Assembly (NCBI GenBank): GCA_934591845.1
Contig: CAKTPO010000025.1
Span: 1-31,902 of the forward strand
Reading direction: 5' to 3'
DNA: 31,902 nucleotides
From: an uncultured Oscillospiraceae bacterium
Lineage (GTDB): Bacteria; Bacillota; Clostridia; Oscillospirales; Oscillospiraceae
The translations under genes were made by a program, and so were the position numbers. Under the pieces are notes generated by a model. That model made no database searches. It worked only from the letters and a program-made list of their open reading frames with translations, and had not been told where the DNA came from. Of this stretch, positions 1-8,264 are shown piece after piece (within the stretch, counting starts at the first letter, position 1; each line of letters opens with the position of its first letter).

Positions 1-27
1 ATTACGCAGAAGCTATTTAACCAGAAT

Positions 28-52
28 TGTCCAACTTTTGGGGTGCATATCA
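28..52 (-). mobile_element. Possible terminal repeat of an IS3-family element running off the left edge
   Basis: Read on the minus strand, this 25-bp stretch starts with TG, ends with CA and contains CACCCCAAAAGTTGGACA. That resembles the ends of IS150-group IS3 elements as I remember them. If right, the element body lies left of base 28, outside the window. No transposase sequence is visible here, so this is a resemblance only. The alternative is that it is part of a structured RNA transcribed from the promoter at 121-149. Confidence 0.3.
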
Positions 53-120
53 CAGACGCGGTTACTTCCTAAACCAAACTCTGGGGGAGCCGACCTGCTG
101 GTGGCACCCTTTGTACTTAC

Positions 121-149
121 ACTATACCCCAGTTTTAGCCTTTTGTCAA
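121..149 (-). promoter_or_regulatory. Strong minus-strand sigma-A promoter facing the left edge
   Basis: On the minus strand there is a perfect -35 TTGACA (144-149), a 17-nt spacer and a -10 TATAGT (121-126). Transcription would start near base 114 and leave the window. No coding start is visible in the first 110 nt of that transcript, so it may drive a non-coding RNA or a gene beyond the edge. Confidence 0.55.
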
Positions 150-280
150 CGTCCGGACAGGCTTTTGTTTTCTTCATAGTGCATATAGCGAAACCGTAGG
201 GAACGGCCTATGTGCCGTTCCGCACGTGAAAGGACGGAACTGTTACCGATAAAACTAGGCACCCCAAAGCACGGTACAAA

Positions 281-329
281 AGCTTCCCCTCCGGGGAAGC
301 TGGCAGGGCGCAGCCCTGACTGATGAGGG
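281..329 (-). repeat. Double-hairpin module, copy 1
   Basis: The minus strand reads CTCATCAGT, hairpin I (CAGGGC / GCCCTG, 3-nt loop), then hairpin II (AGCTTCCCC / GGGGAAGCT, 2-nt gap). The outer sequence TTTTGTACC follows hairpin II, so it resembles a weak terminator. Confidence 0.75.
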
Positions 330-389
330 CGGTGCGACCTAAAACATTCTAGAAACTGTAGGCGAATTCGTAGAAACGTCCCCCCGTTA

Positions 390-514
390 TGTCATTCAGG
401 CCTTGAGCGCAAGCGGAGTGGAGAAATCCACCACGTAGCAGAAAAGTACCAACACAAGGTAAAATCTGCTACTTGGGTGGATTCCTCGGCTCACTACGTT
501 CGCTCGGAATGACA
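390..514. repeat. Large inverted repeat module, copy 1
   Basis: The ends are TGTCATTC and GAATGACA. An inner stem pairs GTAGCAGA (435-442) with TCTGCTAC (465-472). The copy at 24593-24712 has GTGGCAGA with TCTGCCAC at the same place, so one base pair has changed on both sides. Confidence 0.75.
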
Positions 515-738
515 TGCCGGGGGGCGTTTTTGTTTTGTCCGCACGGGTTGTATTCGCCACGCAGCGGAACGGCACATAGGCCGTTCCCTACATACTTTAT
601 CGGACAGACTGAAATGAACAACGTTTGTCGCTCCAATAACTGTCAACTATCAACTGTCCACTGTCAACGAAGAATAATTGTCAATTGTCCATTGTCCATT
701 GTCAATTTAGGCATAACTGTCAACTGTCAACTGTACAC

Positions 739-1911
739 TTAATTAAAACTGCTCTGGTCGAAGGTGATCACGGGGTAATAGGTAATGGGGCTGTCGGTGT
801 TCAGTTCCTGGGTGAGGGTTTCCTGGATTTTTTCTTCCTGGCCCCGCAGGTCTGAGGGGAGGACCACGTCGAAAATCAGGTTGGTATGTTCCTTGCCGGG
901 AACCATGCGGAAGTCGTGGATGCCCAGGCGCAGGTCCAGGGTGTGGAGAATTTGTTCCACGCGGACGTGCATCCGGTCCAGTTCCGGGTCGTCGGTGACC
1001 ACCGGGTCGTAGTGGATGACCAGGTGGACACCGTGGCTTTTGAGACACTCCCGTTCCAAATCGTCAATGATCTCGTGGCACTCCATAGGGTCTTCCCGGC
1101 TGTCCATTTCCACGTGGAGGCTGGCAAACCGCTGGCCGGGGCCGTAGTCGTGGACCATCAGGTCATGGAAGCCCAGAACCTTGGGGTTTTCCCGGATGTA
1201 GTCTACAATTTTCTCCCGGAGTTCCGGGTCTGCGTTTTCACCAAGCAGTGGGGAAATGGTGTCCTTTGCCAGACCCACGCCGCTGTAGAGGATGAAAGCG
1301 GAGACCGCCAGACCCATGTAGCCATCCACCTGCAAGGCCGTAAAATGCTCCACCAGGGCGGCCACCAGCACGGCGGCGGTGGTGATCACATCGTTGCGGC
1401 TGTCCGCAGCGGTGGCCATCAGGGTGGCAGACTGGATTTTCTTGCCCAGGCCCACATTGAAAGCGGCCATCCAGAGCTTGACGGCGATGGAGGAGAGCAA
1501 CACCCCTACGGACACCCAGGTGAATTCCACGGCGGCAGGGTGAATGATTTTCTCCAAAGAGGATTTGCCCAGTTCCACGCCGATGATGAGGATCAGGGCC
1601 GACACCGCCAGGCCGGACAGGTATTCATACCGGGCGTGGCCAAAGGGATGATCCTCGTCCGCAGGCCGCTCCGCCAGCTGGAAACCCAGCATGGTCATTA
1701 CGGAACTGGTGGCATCGGACAGGTTATTCATGGCATCTGCGGTAATGGAAACGGACTTGGTCACAAGGCCCACCAGCAGCTTTCCCAGAAACAGCAGACA
1801 GTTGCACACAATGCCCACAATGCCTGCCATCCGGCCCACGTTTGCCCGGACTTTCGGGTCTTCCGGGTGGTCCGCATTTTTTATAAAGGCGTGTAACAGC
1901 CAGTTAGTCAT
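739..1911 (-). CDS. Cation diffusion facilitator (CDF) family transporter
   Basis: This is a membrane antiporter of the CDF family, which exports divalent metals such as Zn, Fe, Mn or Co in exchange for protons. The N-terminal half has several hydrophobic segments and the family signatures SITADAMNNLSDATSS (two metal-binding Asp in the first motif) and DHPFGHARYEY. A second metal motif, ATAADSRNDV, follows. At 390 residues it is longer than the usual 300. After the standard cytoplasmic domain (HDLMVHDYGPGQRF onward) there is a further, similar segment beginning HDFRMVPGKEHTN, which suggests a doubled C-terminal ferredoxin-like domain. I chose ATG 1911 because GGGGGAA lies at the right distance; an open frame upstream has no such site. 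The gene is divergent from murI. Metal specificity cannot be read from the sequence. Confidence 0.92.
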   Translation of the reverse strand: MTNWLLHAFIKNADHPEDPKVRANVGRMAGIVGIVCNCLLFLGKLLVGLVTKSVSITADAMNNLSDATSSVMTMLGFQLAERPADEDHPFGHARYEYLSGLAVSALILIIGVELGKSSLEKIIHPAAVEFTWVSVGVLLSSIAVKLWMAAFNVGLGKKIQSATLMATAADSRNDVITTAAVLVAALVEHFTALQVDGYMGLAVSAFILYSGVGLAKDTISPLLGENADPELREKIVDYIRENPKVLGFHDLMVHDYGPGQRFASLHVEMDSREDPMECHEIIDDLERECLKSHGVHLVIHYDPVVTDDPELDRMHVRVEQILHTLDLRLGIHDFRMVPGKEHTNLIFDVVLPSDLRGQEEKIQETLTQELNTDSPITYYPVITFDQSSFN

Positions 1912-1933
1912 AACAAATTCCCCCAAAATAGAA

Positions 1934-1971
1934 GCAGCACCGCCGGGGTTTGCCCCCTTTTGCGGTGTTGC
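1934..1971 (-). promoter_or_regulatory. Stable hairpin in the leader of the CDF transporter gene
   Basis: Arms at 1935-1943 and 1962-1970 (CAGCACCGC against GCGGTGTTG on the + strand) enclose an inner GGGG/CCCC stem. On the transcript it is followed by a U-rich TTCTATTTT just before the ribosome binding site, so it could act as an attenuator or as a fold covering the start. It does not match a metal riboswitch that I recognise. Confidence 0.45.
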
Positions 1972-1995
1972 ATTGGTATTATTCTCTTTAAAAAC

Positions 1996-2024
1996 ATTAT
2001 ACTCCAAAACCTGGAAAAAGGCAA
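1996..2024 (-). promoter_or_regulatory. Sigma-A promoter of the CDF transporter gene
   Basis: The minus strand has -35 TTGCCT (2019-2024), a 17-nt spacer and a perfect -10 TATAAT (1996-2001). The leader to ATG 1911 is about 80 nt. Confidence 0.7.
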
Positions 2025-2078
2025 GGGACATTTGCCCCATTTCCTCCCTTTTTCCCGGTGGGATCCCCGGTGCGGGCC

Positions 2079-2107
2079 TTGCAATTGAAGCTCCTGTTTG
2101 GTATAAT
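2079..2107 (+). promoter_or_regulatory. Sigma-A promoter of the murI operon
   Basis: The -35 is TTGCAA (2079-2084), the spacer 17 nt and the -10 a perfect TATAAT (2102-2107). It lies about 60 nt before the murI start, back to back with the CDF promoter. Confidence 0.75.
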
Positions 2108-2165
2108 TACATTCGTAAAGTCCGCTGATAACATAGAGAATTACCAAGGCGAAACAGGTGGAACG

Positions 2166-2963
2166 ATGAATACCAAAGAAGATTATATTGGAGTCCTGGA
2201 CTCCGGCGTTGGCGGCATCAGTGTGCTGCGGCACCTGCGGCGGGTCATGCCTGATGAAAAATTTTATTATTTTGGCGACTCCGCCAATGCCCCCTACGGC
2301 ATCCGCACCAAGCCGGAGGTTCAGCGGCTGACCTTTGCGGCGGTGGAGCGGCTGATGGAGCATGGTCTCAAGGCCCTGGTGGTGGCCTGCAACACCGCCA
2401 CCTCTGCGGCCATCAAAGAACTGCGGGAAAAATACCCGGATCTCATCATCGTGGGCATTGAACCGGCCCTGAAACTGGCGGCAGACCGGTATCCCGGTGG
2501 GGGCATCGGGGTCATGGCAACCCCCATGACCCTGGGAGAGGAAAAATTCTCCCGGCTTCTGCGGCGGTATGAGACCCAGTGCGACATTTTCAAAATCCCC
2601 GCCCCCCGGCTGGTGGAGATCGTCGAGGCCGGACGGGTGGACACCCGGCGGACGGTGGACATGCTGCAGCGGCTGTTTGTGCCCTACCGGGGGCGGCTGG
2701 ATGCCCTGGTGCTGGGCTGCACCCACTATCCCTTTGCCTCCCACACCATCGGGAGAATCCTGGGGGGCCAGGTGGACATTCTGGACGGCGGCGACGGCAC
2801 CGCCCGGGAGACCCGGCGGCGGCTGGCGGAAAGGGATTTGCTGTGGCAGGGGCCGGGAGAGGTCATTATCGAAAACAGCCGGAATTCCCCGGAAATCCTG
2901 CGGCTGTCCTGGCGGCTGCTGGAAGGCACCCAAAGAAACAAGGAGGCGGACCATGGAGAATGA
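2166..2963 (+). CDS. murI: Glutamate racemase
   Basis: It interconverts L- and D-glutamate in the cytoplasm, supplying D-Glu for peptidoglycan. The length, 265 residues, is normal. Family marks are LDSGVGG (Asp12), FGDSANAPYG, the first catalytic cysteine in ACNTATS (Cys75) and the second in LGCTHYPF (Cys185). ATG 2166 is preceded by AGGTGG at a suitable distance; a longer reading upstream would run through the promoter. It is the first gene of a four-gene operon, and its last 11 bases overlap the uridine kinase gene, which implies coupled translation. I see nothing odd in it. Confidence 0.97.
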   Translation: MNTKEDYIGVLDSGVGGISVLRHLRRVMPDEKFYYFGDSANAPYGIRTKPEVQRLTFAAVERLMEHGLKALVVACNTATSAAIKELREKYPDLIIVGIEPALKLAADRYPGGGIGVMATPMTLGEEKFSRLLRRYETQCDIFKIPAPRLVEIVEAGRVDTRRTVDMLQRLFVPYRGRLDALVLGCTHYPFASHTIGRILGGQVDILDGGDGTARETRRRLAERDLLWQGPGEVIIENSRNSPEILRLSWRLLEGTQRNKEADHGE

Positions 2964-3576
2964 GATTCTGGTCATTGGCATTGCCGGAGGCTCTGCCAGC
3001 GGCAAGACCACGCTGATGAAGAACCTGATCGCGGATATTGAAAACGATGTAACGGTGCTCAGCCACGACAACTATTACAAGCGGCACGACGAACTGAGCT
3101 ACGAGGAGCGGAGTCACCTGAACTACGACGAGCCCGGGGCCTTTGACACCAGTCTGATGGTCTACCACTTAGACCAGCTCCGTCACGGCCACGCCATCGA
3201 GTGCCCGGTGTATGACTTCACCGTCCACAACCGCAGTGAGGAGACCATTCACATTGAGCCCCGGAAGGTCATCATTGTAGAGGGCATTCTGATTTTTGAG
3301 AACCGGGACCTGCGGGAACTGATGGACGTGCGGATCTTTGTGGACTCCGATGCGGACATCCGGCTGTGCCGCCGGATCCGCCGGGACGTGACCAAGCGGG
3401 GCAGGTCTTTGGAGAGCGTGCTGGACCAGTACCAGCAGACCGTCAAGCCCATGCACGAGCAGTATGTGGAGCCCAGCAAGAAGTATGCCCATCTGGTGGT
3501 GCCGGAGGGGGGCAAAAACGTGGTGGCCCTGGATATGATCATCAGCCGCATTCGCCGGCATTTGAAGGAGACCTAA
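2953..3576 (+). CDS. udk: Uridine kinase
   Basis: This cytoplasmic enzyme phosphorylates uridine and cytidine with ATP or GTP in pyrimidine salvage. The 207-residue protein has a P-loop GGSASGKT (12-19), SHDNYY with the substrate-site Asp39, the NYDEPGAFD segment and the lid region RRIRRDVTKRGRS. Length and motif order match the bacterial Udk family. The start at 2953 follows AAGGAGG and overlaps the end of murI. Its stop codon directly precedes the GTG start of the next gene. Confidence 0.95.
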   Translation: MENEILVIGIAGGSASGKTTLMKNLIADIENDVTVLSHDNYYKRHDELSYEERSHLNYDEPGAFDTSLMVYHLDQLRHGHAIECPVYDFTVHNRSEETIHIEPRKVIIVEGILIFENRDLRELMDVRIFVDSDADIRLCRRIRRDVTKRGRSLESVLDQYQQTVKPMHEQYVEPSKKYAHLVVPEGGKNVVALDMIISRIRRHLKET

Positions 3577-4212
3577 GTGGAGAGCATTATTTTTGACATT
3601 GACGGGACGCTGTGGGATTCCCGGGCGTTGGTTGCCGAGGGCTACAACATCCAGCTGCGCAAAGAGGGGTTAGACCGGTTCTGCACCGATGCCGAGGCCC
3701 TGCGGCCCCTGTTTGGCCGGGTGATGACGGAGTTGGGTGATGCCCTGTTTGGGCAGCTCCCCCCTCAGGAGCGGTATGCCCTGATGGACCGGTGCATGGA
3801 AACGGAAAACCGGTATCTGGAAGAAAACCCCTGCAATATCGGCTATCCCAAAGTCCGGGAAACCTTAGAAGAACTGCAAAAGACCCACCGGCTTTTTATC
3901 GTCAGCAATGCCCAGAAGGGCTATCCGGAGCTGTGCATGGAAAAGCTGGGCATTGGGAAGTGTTTCTCCGGCCACCTGTGCTTTGGAGATACGGGCACCG
4001 ACAAGGGTACCACCATTTCCCGGCTGATGGAGCAGCACCACATCACCTCCGCCCTCTACGTCGGCGACACCCAGGGAGATCTGGAAGCCACGGAAAAGGC
4101 CGGCATCCCCTTTGCCTGGGCGGCCTACGGCTTCGGAAACCCGGAACGGTATGACTGGAAGCTGGAAGCCATCGGAGACCTGCTAACACTGAGCCGGGAG
4201 GGGAAACTATGA
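3577..4212 (+). CDS. HAD-superfamily phosphatase (phosphoglycolate phosphatase-like)
   Basis: A 211-residue haloacid dehalogenase-type hydrolase, expected to be cytoplasmic and Mg-dependent. All four motifs are present: FDIDGTLWD (nucleophile Asp7 and Asp9), IVSNA (Ser110), the Lys of TDKGT (Lys143) and GDTQGD (Asp164, Asp168). The helical cap between motifs I and II resembles subfamily IA enzymes, which include phosphoglycolate phosphatase and nucleotidases. The substrate is not readable from sequence. It starts with GTG immediately after the udk stop and overlaps the next gene by ATGA. Pairing with a DUF89 phosphatase suggests removal of damaged or excess phosphometabolites, which is an inference. 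Confidence 0.88.
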   Translation: MESIIFDIDGTLWDSRALVAEGYNIQLRKEGLDRFCTDAEALRPLFGRVMTELGDALFGQLPPQERYALMDRCMETENRYLEENPCNIGYPKVRETLEELQKTHRLFIVSNAQKGYPELCMEKLGIGKCFSGHLCFGDTGTDKGTTISRLMEQHHITSALYVGDTQGDLEATEKAGIPFAWAAYGFGNPERYDWKLEAIGDLLTLSREGKL

Positions 4213-5120
4213 GCATCGCCATGGACACCGGATGCCTGGAATGCCAGTTCCGCCGGAATCTGGAACTGGTTCGGGGCCTTTCCGATGATGAAGCCAAGAA
4301 TATGGAGTTTATGCGCCGGTGGATGGCCCTGTCTTTGAGTCTGCCGGTCACCGCCCCCTCCCCCAGTGTGGGGCCGGGGCTCAACCAGCTGCTCCATGAG
4401 ATGTACGGCCTGGACTTGGACCGTTACGCCCAGGAAAAGGAGACCTCCAACGCCTTTGCCCTGTCCCAGATGGACCGGGTGCGGAAAGAAACCGGGGCGG
4501 CGGAAGACCCGGTTTACGCCGGACTGCAATTTGCCATTCTGGGCAACTACCTGGATTTTTCCGCCCTGCAGGGGAAAGTCAGCTTTGAAACCCTGAGCCG
4601 GATGCTGGAGAAGGCCCGGGACATTCAGGTGGACGAACAGGCCTACCGGCACTTCCGGAAAGACTTAGACAGTGCCAGAACTTTGCTCTACCTGACAGAC
4701 AACGCCGGAGAGATCGGCTTTGACCAGATTTTCGCGGAAGAACTGCAAAAGGCCTACCCGGGTTTACAGATCACCTTCTGTGTCCGTGGGGGCATTGCCG
4801 CCAACGATGCCACCCGGGCCGATGCCCAGGCCGTGGGGCTTACCTTCCCCGTTATCGACAACGGCAACCTGGTGGCGGGCACCGTGCTGGAACTGCTGGG
4901 GGAAGAAGCCAAAGAAGCCTTCGAAACCGCCGATGTGATCCTCTCCAAGGGCATGGGCAACGCAGAAACCTTGCTTGGCTGCGGGAAAAACATCTACTAC
5001 GCCTTCCTGGTGAAATGCCAGCGGTTTGTGGAGATCATGGGTGCCCCCATGATGACCCCCATGCTGGTGCGGGAGTTGGAGCGGACACCGCTTTCGGACA
5101 GAACCGGGGGTTGTGTATAA
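4209..5120 (+). CDS. DUF89 (ARMT1-like) metal-dependent phosphatase
   Basis: This 303-residue protein belongs to the DUF89 family, whose characterised members are metal-dependent phosphatases acting on sugar phosphates and other phosphometabolites ('damage control'). It has the N-terminal CxxC (Cys9, Cys12) of the prokaryotic subfamily. The family's metal and phosphate residues appear in LTDNAGEIGFD (Asp164, Asn165, Glu168), AANDAT (Asn199, Asp200) and SKGMGNAETL (Lys247). The start ATG overlaps the stop of the HAD gene (ATGA) and follows GGGAGGGG. It is the last gene of the murI operon. Translational coupling to another phosphatase supports a shared clean-up role, but the substrate is unknown. 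Confidence 0.88.
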   Translation: MSIAMDTGCLECQFRRNLELVRGLSDDEAKNMEFMRRWMALSLSLPVTAPSPSVGPGLNQLLHEMYGLDLDRYAQEKETSNAFALSQMDRVRKETGAAEDPVYAGLQFAILGNYLDFSALQGKVSFETLSRMLEKARDIQVDEQAYRHFRKDLDSARTLLYLTDNAGEIGFDQIFAEELQKAYPGLQITFCVRGGIAANDATRADAQAVGLTFPVIDNGNLVAGTVLELLGEEAKEAFETADVILSKGMGNAETLLGCGKNIYYAFLVKCQRFVEIMGAPMMTPMLVRELERTPLSDRTGGCV

Positions 5121-5148
5121 AAAGGCTGTGAATATGTAACAAAAATCA

Positions 5149-5171
5149 CTGGAAACCCATTGCCTTTCCAG
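5149..5171 (+). terminator. Weak hairpin after the murI operon
   Basis: CTGGAAA (5149-5155) pairs with TTTCCAG (5165-5171) across a 9-nt loop. There is no clear T-run after it, so termination is uncertain. Confidence 0.25.
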
Positions 5172-5178
5172 AATTTAC

Positions 5179-5207
5179 TTGACAACTGGGGAGAATATGA
5201 GTAATCT
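5179..5207 (+). promoter_or_regulatory. Possible promoter of the phosphorylase gene
   Basis: A perfect -35 TTGACA (5179-5184) lies 17 nt before TAATCT (5202-5207), a poor -10. The leader to the gene would be about 115 nt. Confidence 0.35.
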
Positions 5208-5329
5208 ATACATTGGTTTCAGAAAAGAGATCAGTACGTTTTCTTTTATTCACGGCCGTGGGGGGAAGCTTTTTTTCTGTCCCACGATAATAAAGGCGGC
5301 GCAAGCCCCTTGAAGATTGGAGCATGAAG

Positions 5330-7663
5330 ATGAACTACGATTGCAATAACATCCTCAAATGGACCGAAGCTCAGCTGAAATACACCTATGACGTGTCCCT
5401 GCGGGAGGCCACTCCTCAGGAGCTGCACGAGGCTCTGGGTGAGGCTGTGATGATGGCCATTTCCGACAACTGGAACAGCAGCAAGCGGGCCAGACTGCAG
5501 CAGCGGAAGGCCTACTATATTTCCGCCGAGTACCTCATTGGTCGGCTGGTGTATTCCAACCTGTACAACCTGGGCATTCTGGAGGAGATGAAGCAGCTCT
5601 TCGCCGCCCGTGGCGTGGATCTGGCTGTTCTGGAAGAGATCGAGGATGCCGCTCTGGGCAACGGCGGCCTGGGCCGTCTGGCAGCCTGCTTCCTGGATTC
5701 CGCCGCTACCTGCGATCTGCCCCTGTCCGGCTATGGTCTGCGGTATAAGTTTGGCCTGTTCAAGCAGAGCTTTGACGAGCAGGGCAGCCAGAAAGAAAAT
5801 GCGGACGACTGGTCCAAGTTTGGCGATCCCTGGTCCTACCGCCGGTATAACCACACCGTAAAGGTCCACTTCCCGGATCATACCGTCCTGGCCGTTCCCT
5901 ATGACGTACCCATTATCGGCTACGGCACCAACAACATCAACACCCTGCGCCTGTGGCAGTGCGAGGCCGAGGAGGAGCTGGATTTCAGTGCTTTCAACGA
6001 CCAGGATTACCTGCGGGCTTTGGATCAGAAGAACAAGGCCGAGGACATCACCCGTGTTCTCTACCCCAATGACTCCACCTGGGAAGGCAAGCGTCTGCGC
6101 ATCAAGCAGCAGTACGTGCTGTCTTCCGCCTCCCTGCAGGATATGCTGCGGACCTTTAAGGTGGCCCACGGCAACGACCTGAGCCGCTTTGCCGACTACT
6201 ATGCCGTGCAGCTGAATGACACCCACCCCGCCATGTCCATCCCGGAACTCATCCGTCTGCTGATGGTAGAGGGCATGGATTTTGAGCAGAGCTTCTCCAT
6301 CGCCCAGCGGACCTTCTCCTACACCAACCACACCGTCATGTCCGAGGCTCTGGAAAAGTGGCCCCTGGATCTGCTGGGTTCCGTGGTGCCTGAGATCGTA
6401 GACATCATCCGCCGCATTGACGAAAAGCTCCAGCGGGAGCATCCCGGCCTGTTTGTCATCAAGGACAACACCGCCCACATGGCAAACCTCAGCGTTTACG
6501 TTGGCAGCTATGTCAACGGCGTGGCCGAGATCCACAGCCAGATTCTGAAAGACGACCTGTTCCGTGACTGGTATCAGGTCTTCCCCGAGCGGTTCCAGAA
6601 CAAGACCAACGGCGTGACCCCCCGCCGGTGGCTGGGCCTGTGCAACCCGGAGCTGAGCCAGCTGATCAAGTACCGCATCGGCGGCGACTTCCTGAAGGAT
6701 CTGGACCGTCTGGCCGACCTGAAGCCCATGATCGATGACGACCTGGTTCGCCAGTTCAACATCGTCAAACACCAGAAGAAAGAGCAGCTGTGCAAGGTCA
6801 TCGCTGAGCACGAGGGCGTGCAGCTGAACCCGGACTTCATTTTTGATGTCCAGGTCAAGCGGCTCCACGAGTACAAGCGCCAGCTGATGAACGCACTGTC
6901 CATTGTGGACATCTATTTCCGCATTAAGAACGGCGAGCTGCCCAACTTCCACCCCACCGCCTATATCTTCGGCGCCAAGTCCGCCCCCGGCTACGCCCGG
7001 GCCAAGGCCATCATCCGCTACATCAACCGGATCGCCCGGATGATCAACAACGATCCCGATGTGGCCGACAAGATGAAGGTGGTCTTCGTTCAGAACTACA
7101 ACTGCTCCTACGCCGAGCATATCATCCCCGCTGCGGACATCTCCGAGCAGATCTCCCCTGCCGGCACGGAAGCTTCCGGCACCGGCAACATGAAGCTGAT
7201 GCTCAACGGCGCCGTGACCCTGGGCACCCTGGACGGTGCCAACGTGGAAATCGCCCAGGAAGCCGGTATGGACAACGAGTATATCTTCGGCCATACCGTC
7301 CAGGAGATCAACGCCGCCAAGGACAGCTACTACGCCCGGGGCATTTACGATACCGACTACCACCTGCACCGTGCCATTGATACCCTGGTAGACGGCACCG
7401 TTCCCACGGACGATGCCCAGCGGGAACTGTACCACGCCCTGCTGGACGGCGCATCCTGGCACAAGGCCGACAACTACTTTGTGCTGCTGGACTACGCATC
7501 CTATATCGATGCCAAGCTCCGCGCCAACCGCGACTACGCCGACCGCCTGGCCTTCGGCCACAAGTGCCTGGAAAACGTCGCCTCCGGCTCCAAGTTCTCC
7601 TCCGACCGCACCATCCGCCAGTATTCCGACGAGATCTGGCACATCAAGCCCGTAAAGTTCTAA
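5330..7663 (+). CDS. glgP: Glycogen/maltodextrin phosphorylase
   Basis: It releases glucose 1-phosphate from the non-reducing ends of alpha-1,4-glucans, using phosphate and pyridoxal phosphate in the cytoplasm. The 777-residue GT35-type protein has EDAALGNGGLGRLAACFLDS, LNDTHPAMSIPEL, KTNGVTPRRW, VQVKRLHEYKRQ and the cofactor lysine in EASGTGNMKLMLNG (Lys622). I prefer ATG 5330 because GGAG at 5319-5322 is 7 nt away; ATG 5324, two codons earlier, would leave 1 nt. It stands alone, with a terminator right after it. Arginine codons CGT/CGC and GCT/GGT codons are commoner here than in the neighbouring genes, which fits high expression. No other glycogen genes are in the window. Confidence 0.96.
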   Translation: MNYDCNNILKWTEAQLKYTYDVSLREATPQELHEALGEAVMMAISDNWNSSKRARLQQRKAYYISAEYLIGRLVYSNLYNLGILEEMKQLFAARGVDLAVLEEIEDAALGNGGLGRLAACFLDSAATCDLPLSGYGLRYKFGLFKQSFDEQGSQKENADDWSKFGDPWSYRRYNHTVKVHFPDHTVLAVPYDVPIIGYGTNNINTLRLWQCEAEEELDFSAFNDQDYLRALDQKNKAEDITRVLYPNDSTWEGKRLRIKQQYVLSSASLQDMLRTFKVAHGNDLSRFADYYAVQLNDTHPAMSIPELIRLLMVEGMDFEQSFSIAQRTFSYTNHTVMSEALEKWPLDLLGSVVPEIVDIIRRIDEKLQREHPGLFVIKDNTAHMANLSVYVGSYVNGVAEIHSQILKDDLFRDWYQVFPERFQNKTNGVTPRRWLGLCNPELSQLIKYRIGGDFLKDLDRLADLKPMIDDDLVRQFNIVKHQKKEQLCKVIAEHEGVQLNPDFIFDVQVKRLHEYKRQLMNALSIVDIYFRIKNGELPNFHPTAYIFGAKSAPGYARAKAIIRYINRIARMINNDPDVADKMKVVFVQNYNCSYAEHIIPAADISEQISPAGTEASGTGNMKLMLNGAVTLGTLDGANVEIAQEAGMDNEYIFGHTVQEINAAKDSYYARGIYDTDYHLHRAIDTLVDGTVPTDDAQRELYHALLDGASWHKADNYFVLLDYASYIDAKLRANRDYADRLAFGHKCLENVASGSKFSSDRTIRQYSDEIWHIKPVKF

Positions 7664-7668
7664 TGCAT

Positions 7669-7700
7669 CCCCCCAGCCCAAGTTCGGCTGGGGGGCTTTT
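7669..7700 (+). terminator. Intrinsic terminator of glgP
   Basis: A perfect 10-bp GC stem pairs CCCCCCAGCC (7669-7678) with GGCTGGGGGG (7686-7695) across a 7-nt loop, followed by CTTTT. It starts 5 nt after the stop codon. Confidence 0.9.
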
Positions 7701-8074
7701 CTGTAATTTGAATGTCCCGGCAGGAGGGGAAAGAGAATTGACAATTGACAATTGACAATGGACAATTGACAATTATTGGGGCGACCGACGTTGTTCCTTT
7801 GTATCCGTCTGTTAAAGTATGTAGGGAACGGCGGGAAAATTGACAATTGACAATGGACAATTGACAATTATTGGGGCGACCAACGTTGTTCATTTCTGTA
7901 CGTCCGTTAAAGTATGTAGGGAACGGCCTATGTGCCGTTCCGGGGGCGTGGCAATGATAACCCGTGGCGATGAAAGGAAATCATACCGAGTCTCACCGTA
8001 GGGAACGGCCTATGTGCCGTTCCGGGGCGTGGCAATTATAACCTGTGCGGACAAAACGGAACCACCCTCCGGCA

Positions 8075-8198
8075 TGTCATTCCGAGCAAACGTAGTGAGT
8101 CGAGGAATCCACTCAAGTTGCAGATTTTACCTTACGTTGGCACTTTTCTGCCACGTGGTGGATTCCTCCACTCCGCTTGCGCTACGGTCGGAATGACA
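8075..8198. repeat. Large inverted repeat module, copy 2
   Basis: The ends TGTCATTCCGA and TCGGAATGACA are perfectly complementary, and an inner GAGGAATC pairs with GATTCCTC. Confidence 0.75.
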
Positions 8199-8264
8199 TA
8201 ATGGGGGAACGTTTTTACGGATTCGCCCACTGTTTCTGGAATGTTTCAGGCTGCCCCGCTGACC

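Larger units (their letters stand above)
191..738 (-). repeat. Repeat cluster 1: composite intergenic element, minus orientation
   Basis: This gene-free stretch is one copy of the composite repeat, inverted relative to clusters 2-4. From left to right it holds a 22-bp hairpin (200-221), the double-hairpin module (281-329), the large inverted repeat (390-514), a second 22-bp hairpin (566-587) and three 7-bp repeat arrays (638-669, 676-708, 715-738). The last array ends at the stop codon of the cation transporter (739-741). Small open frames here only translate the repeats and are not genes. Confidence 0.85.

Noticed and set aside
473..742. Small open frames with NCQLSIVNCQL-type peptides (also near 7660-7893, 10639-11220 and 24388-24576)
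   Set aside because: They are direct translations of the 7-bp arrays, which give the same peptide cycle in every frame. They have no proper start signals.
5246..7867. An 873-codon open frame on the minus strand opposite glgP
   Set aside because: It is a mirror of the GC-rich phosphorylase gene, its composition is Val/Gly/Gln/His-rich with no recognisable domain, and its N-terminus translates the 7-bp repeats.
7736..7870. 7-bp arrays as a possible CRISPR or origin iteron
   Set aside because: There are no spacers of CRISPR length and no cas genes. The arrays occur in five places with the same flanking modules, unlike replication iterons.
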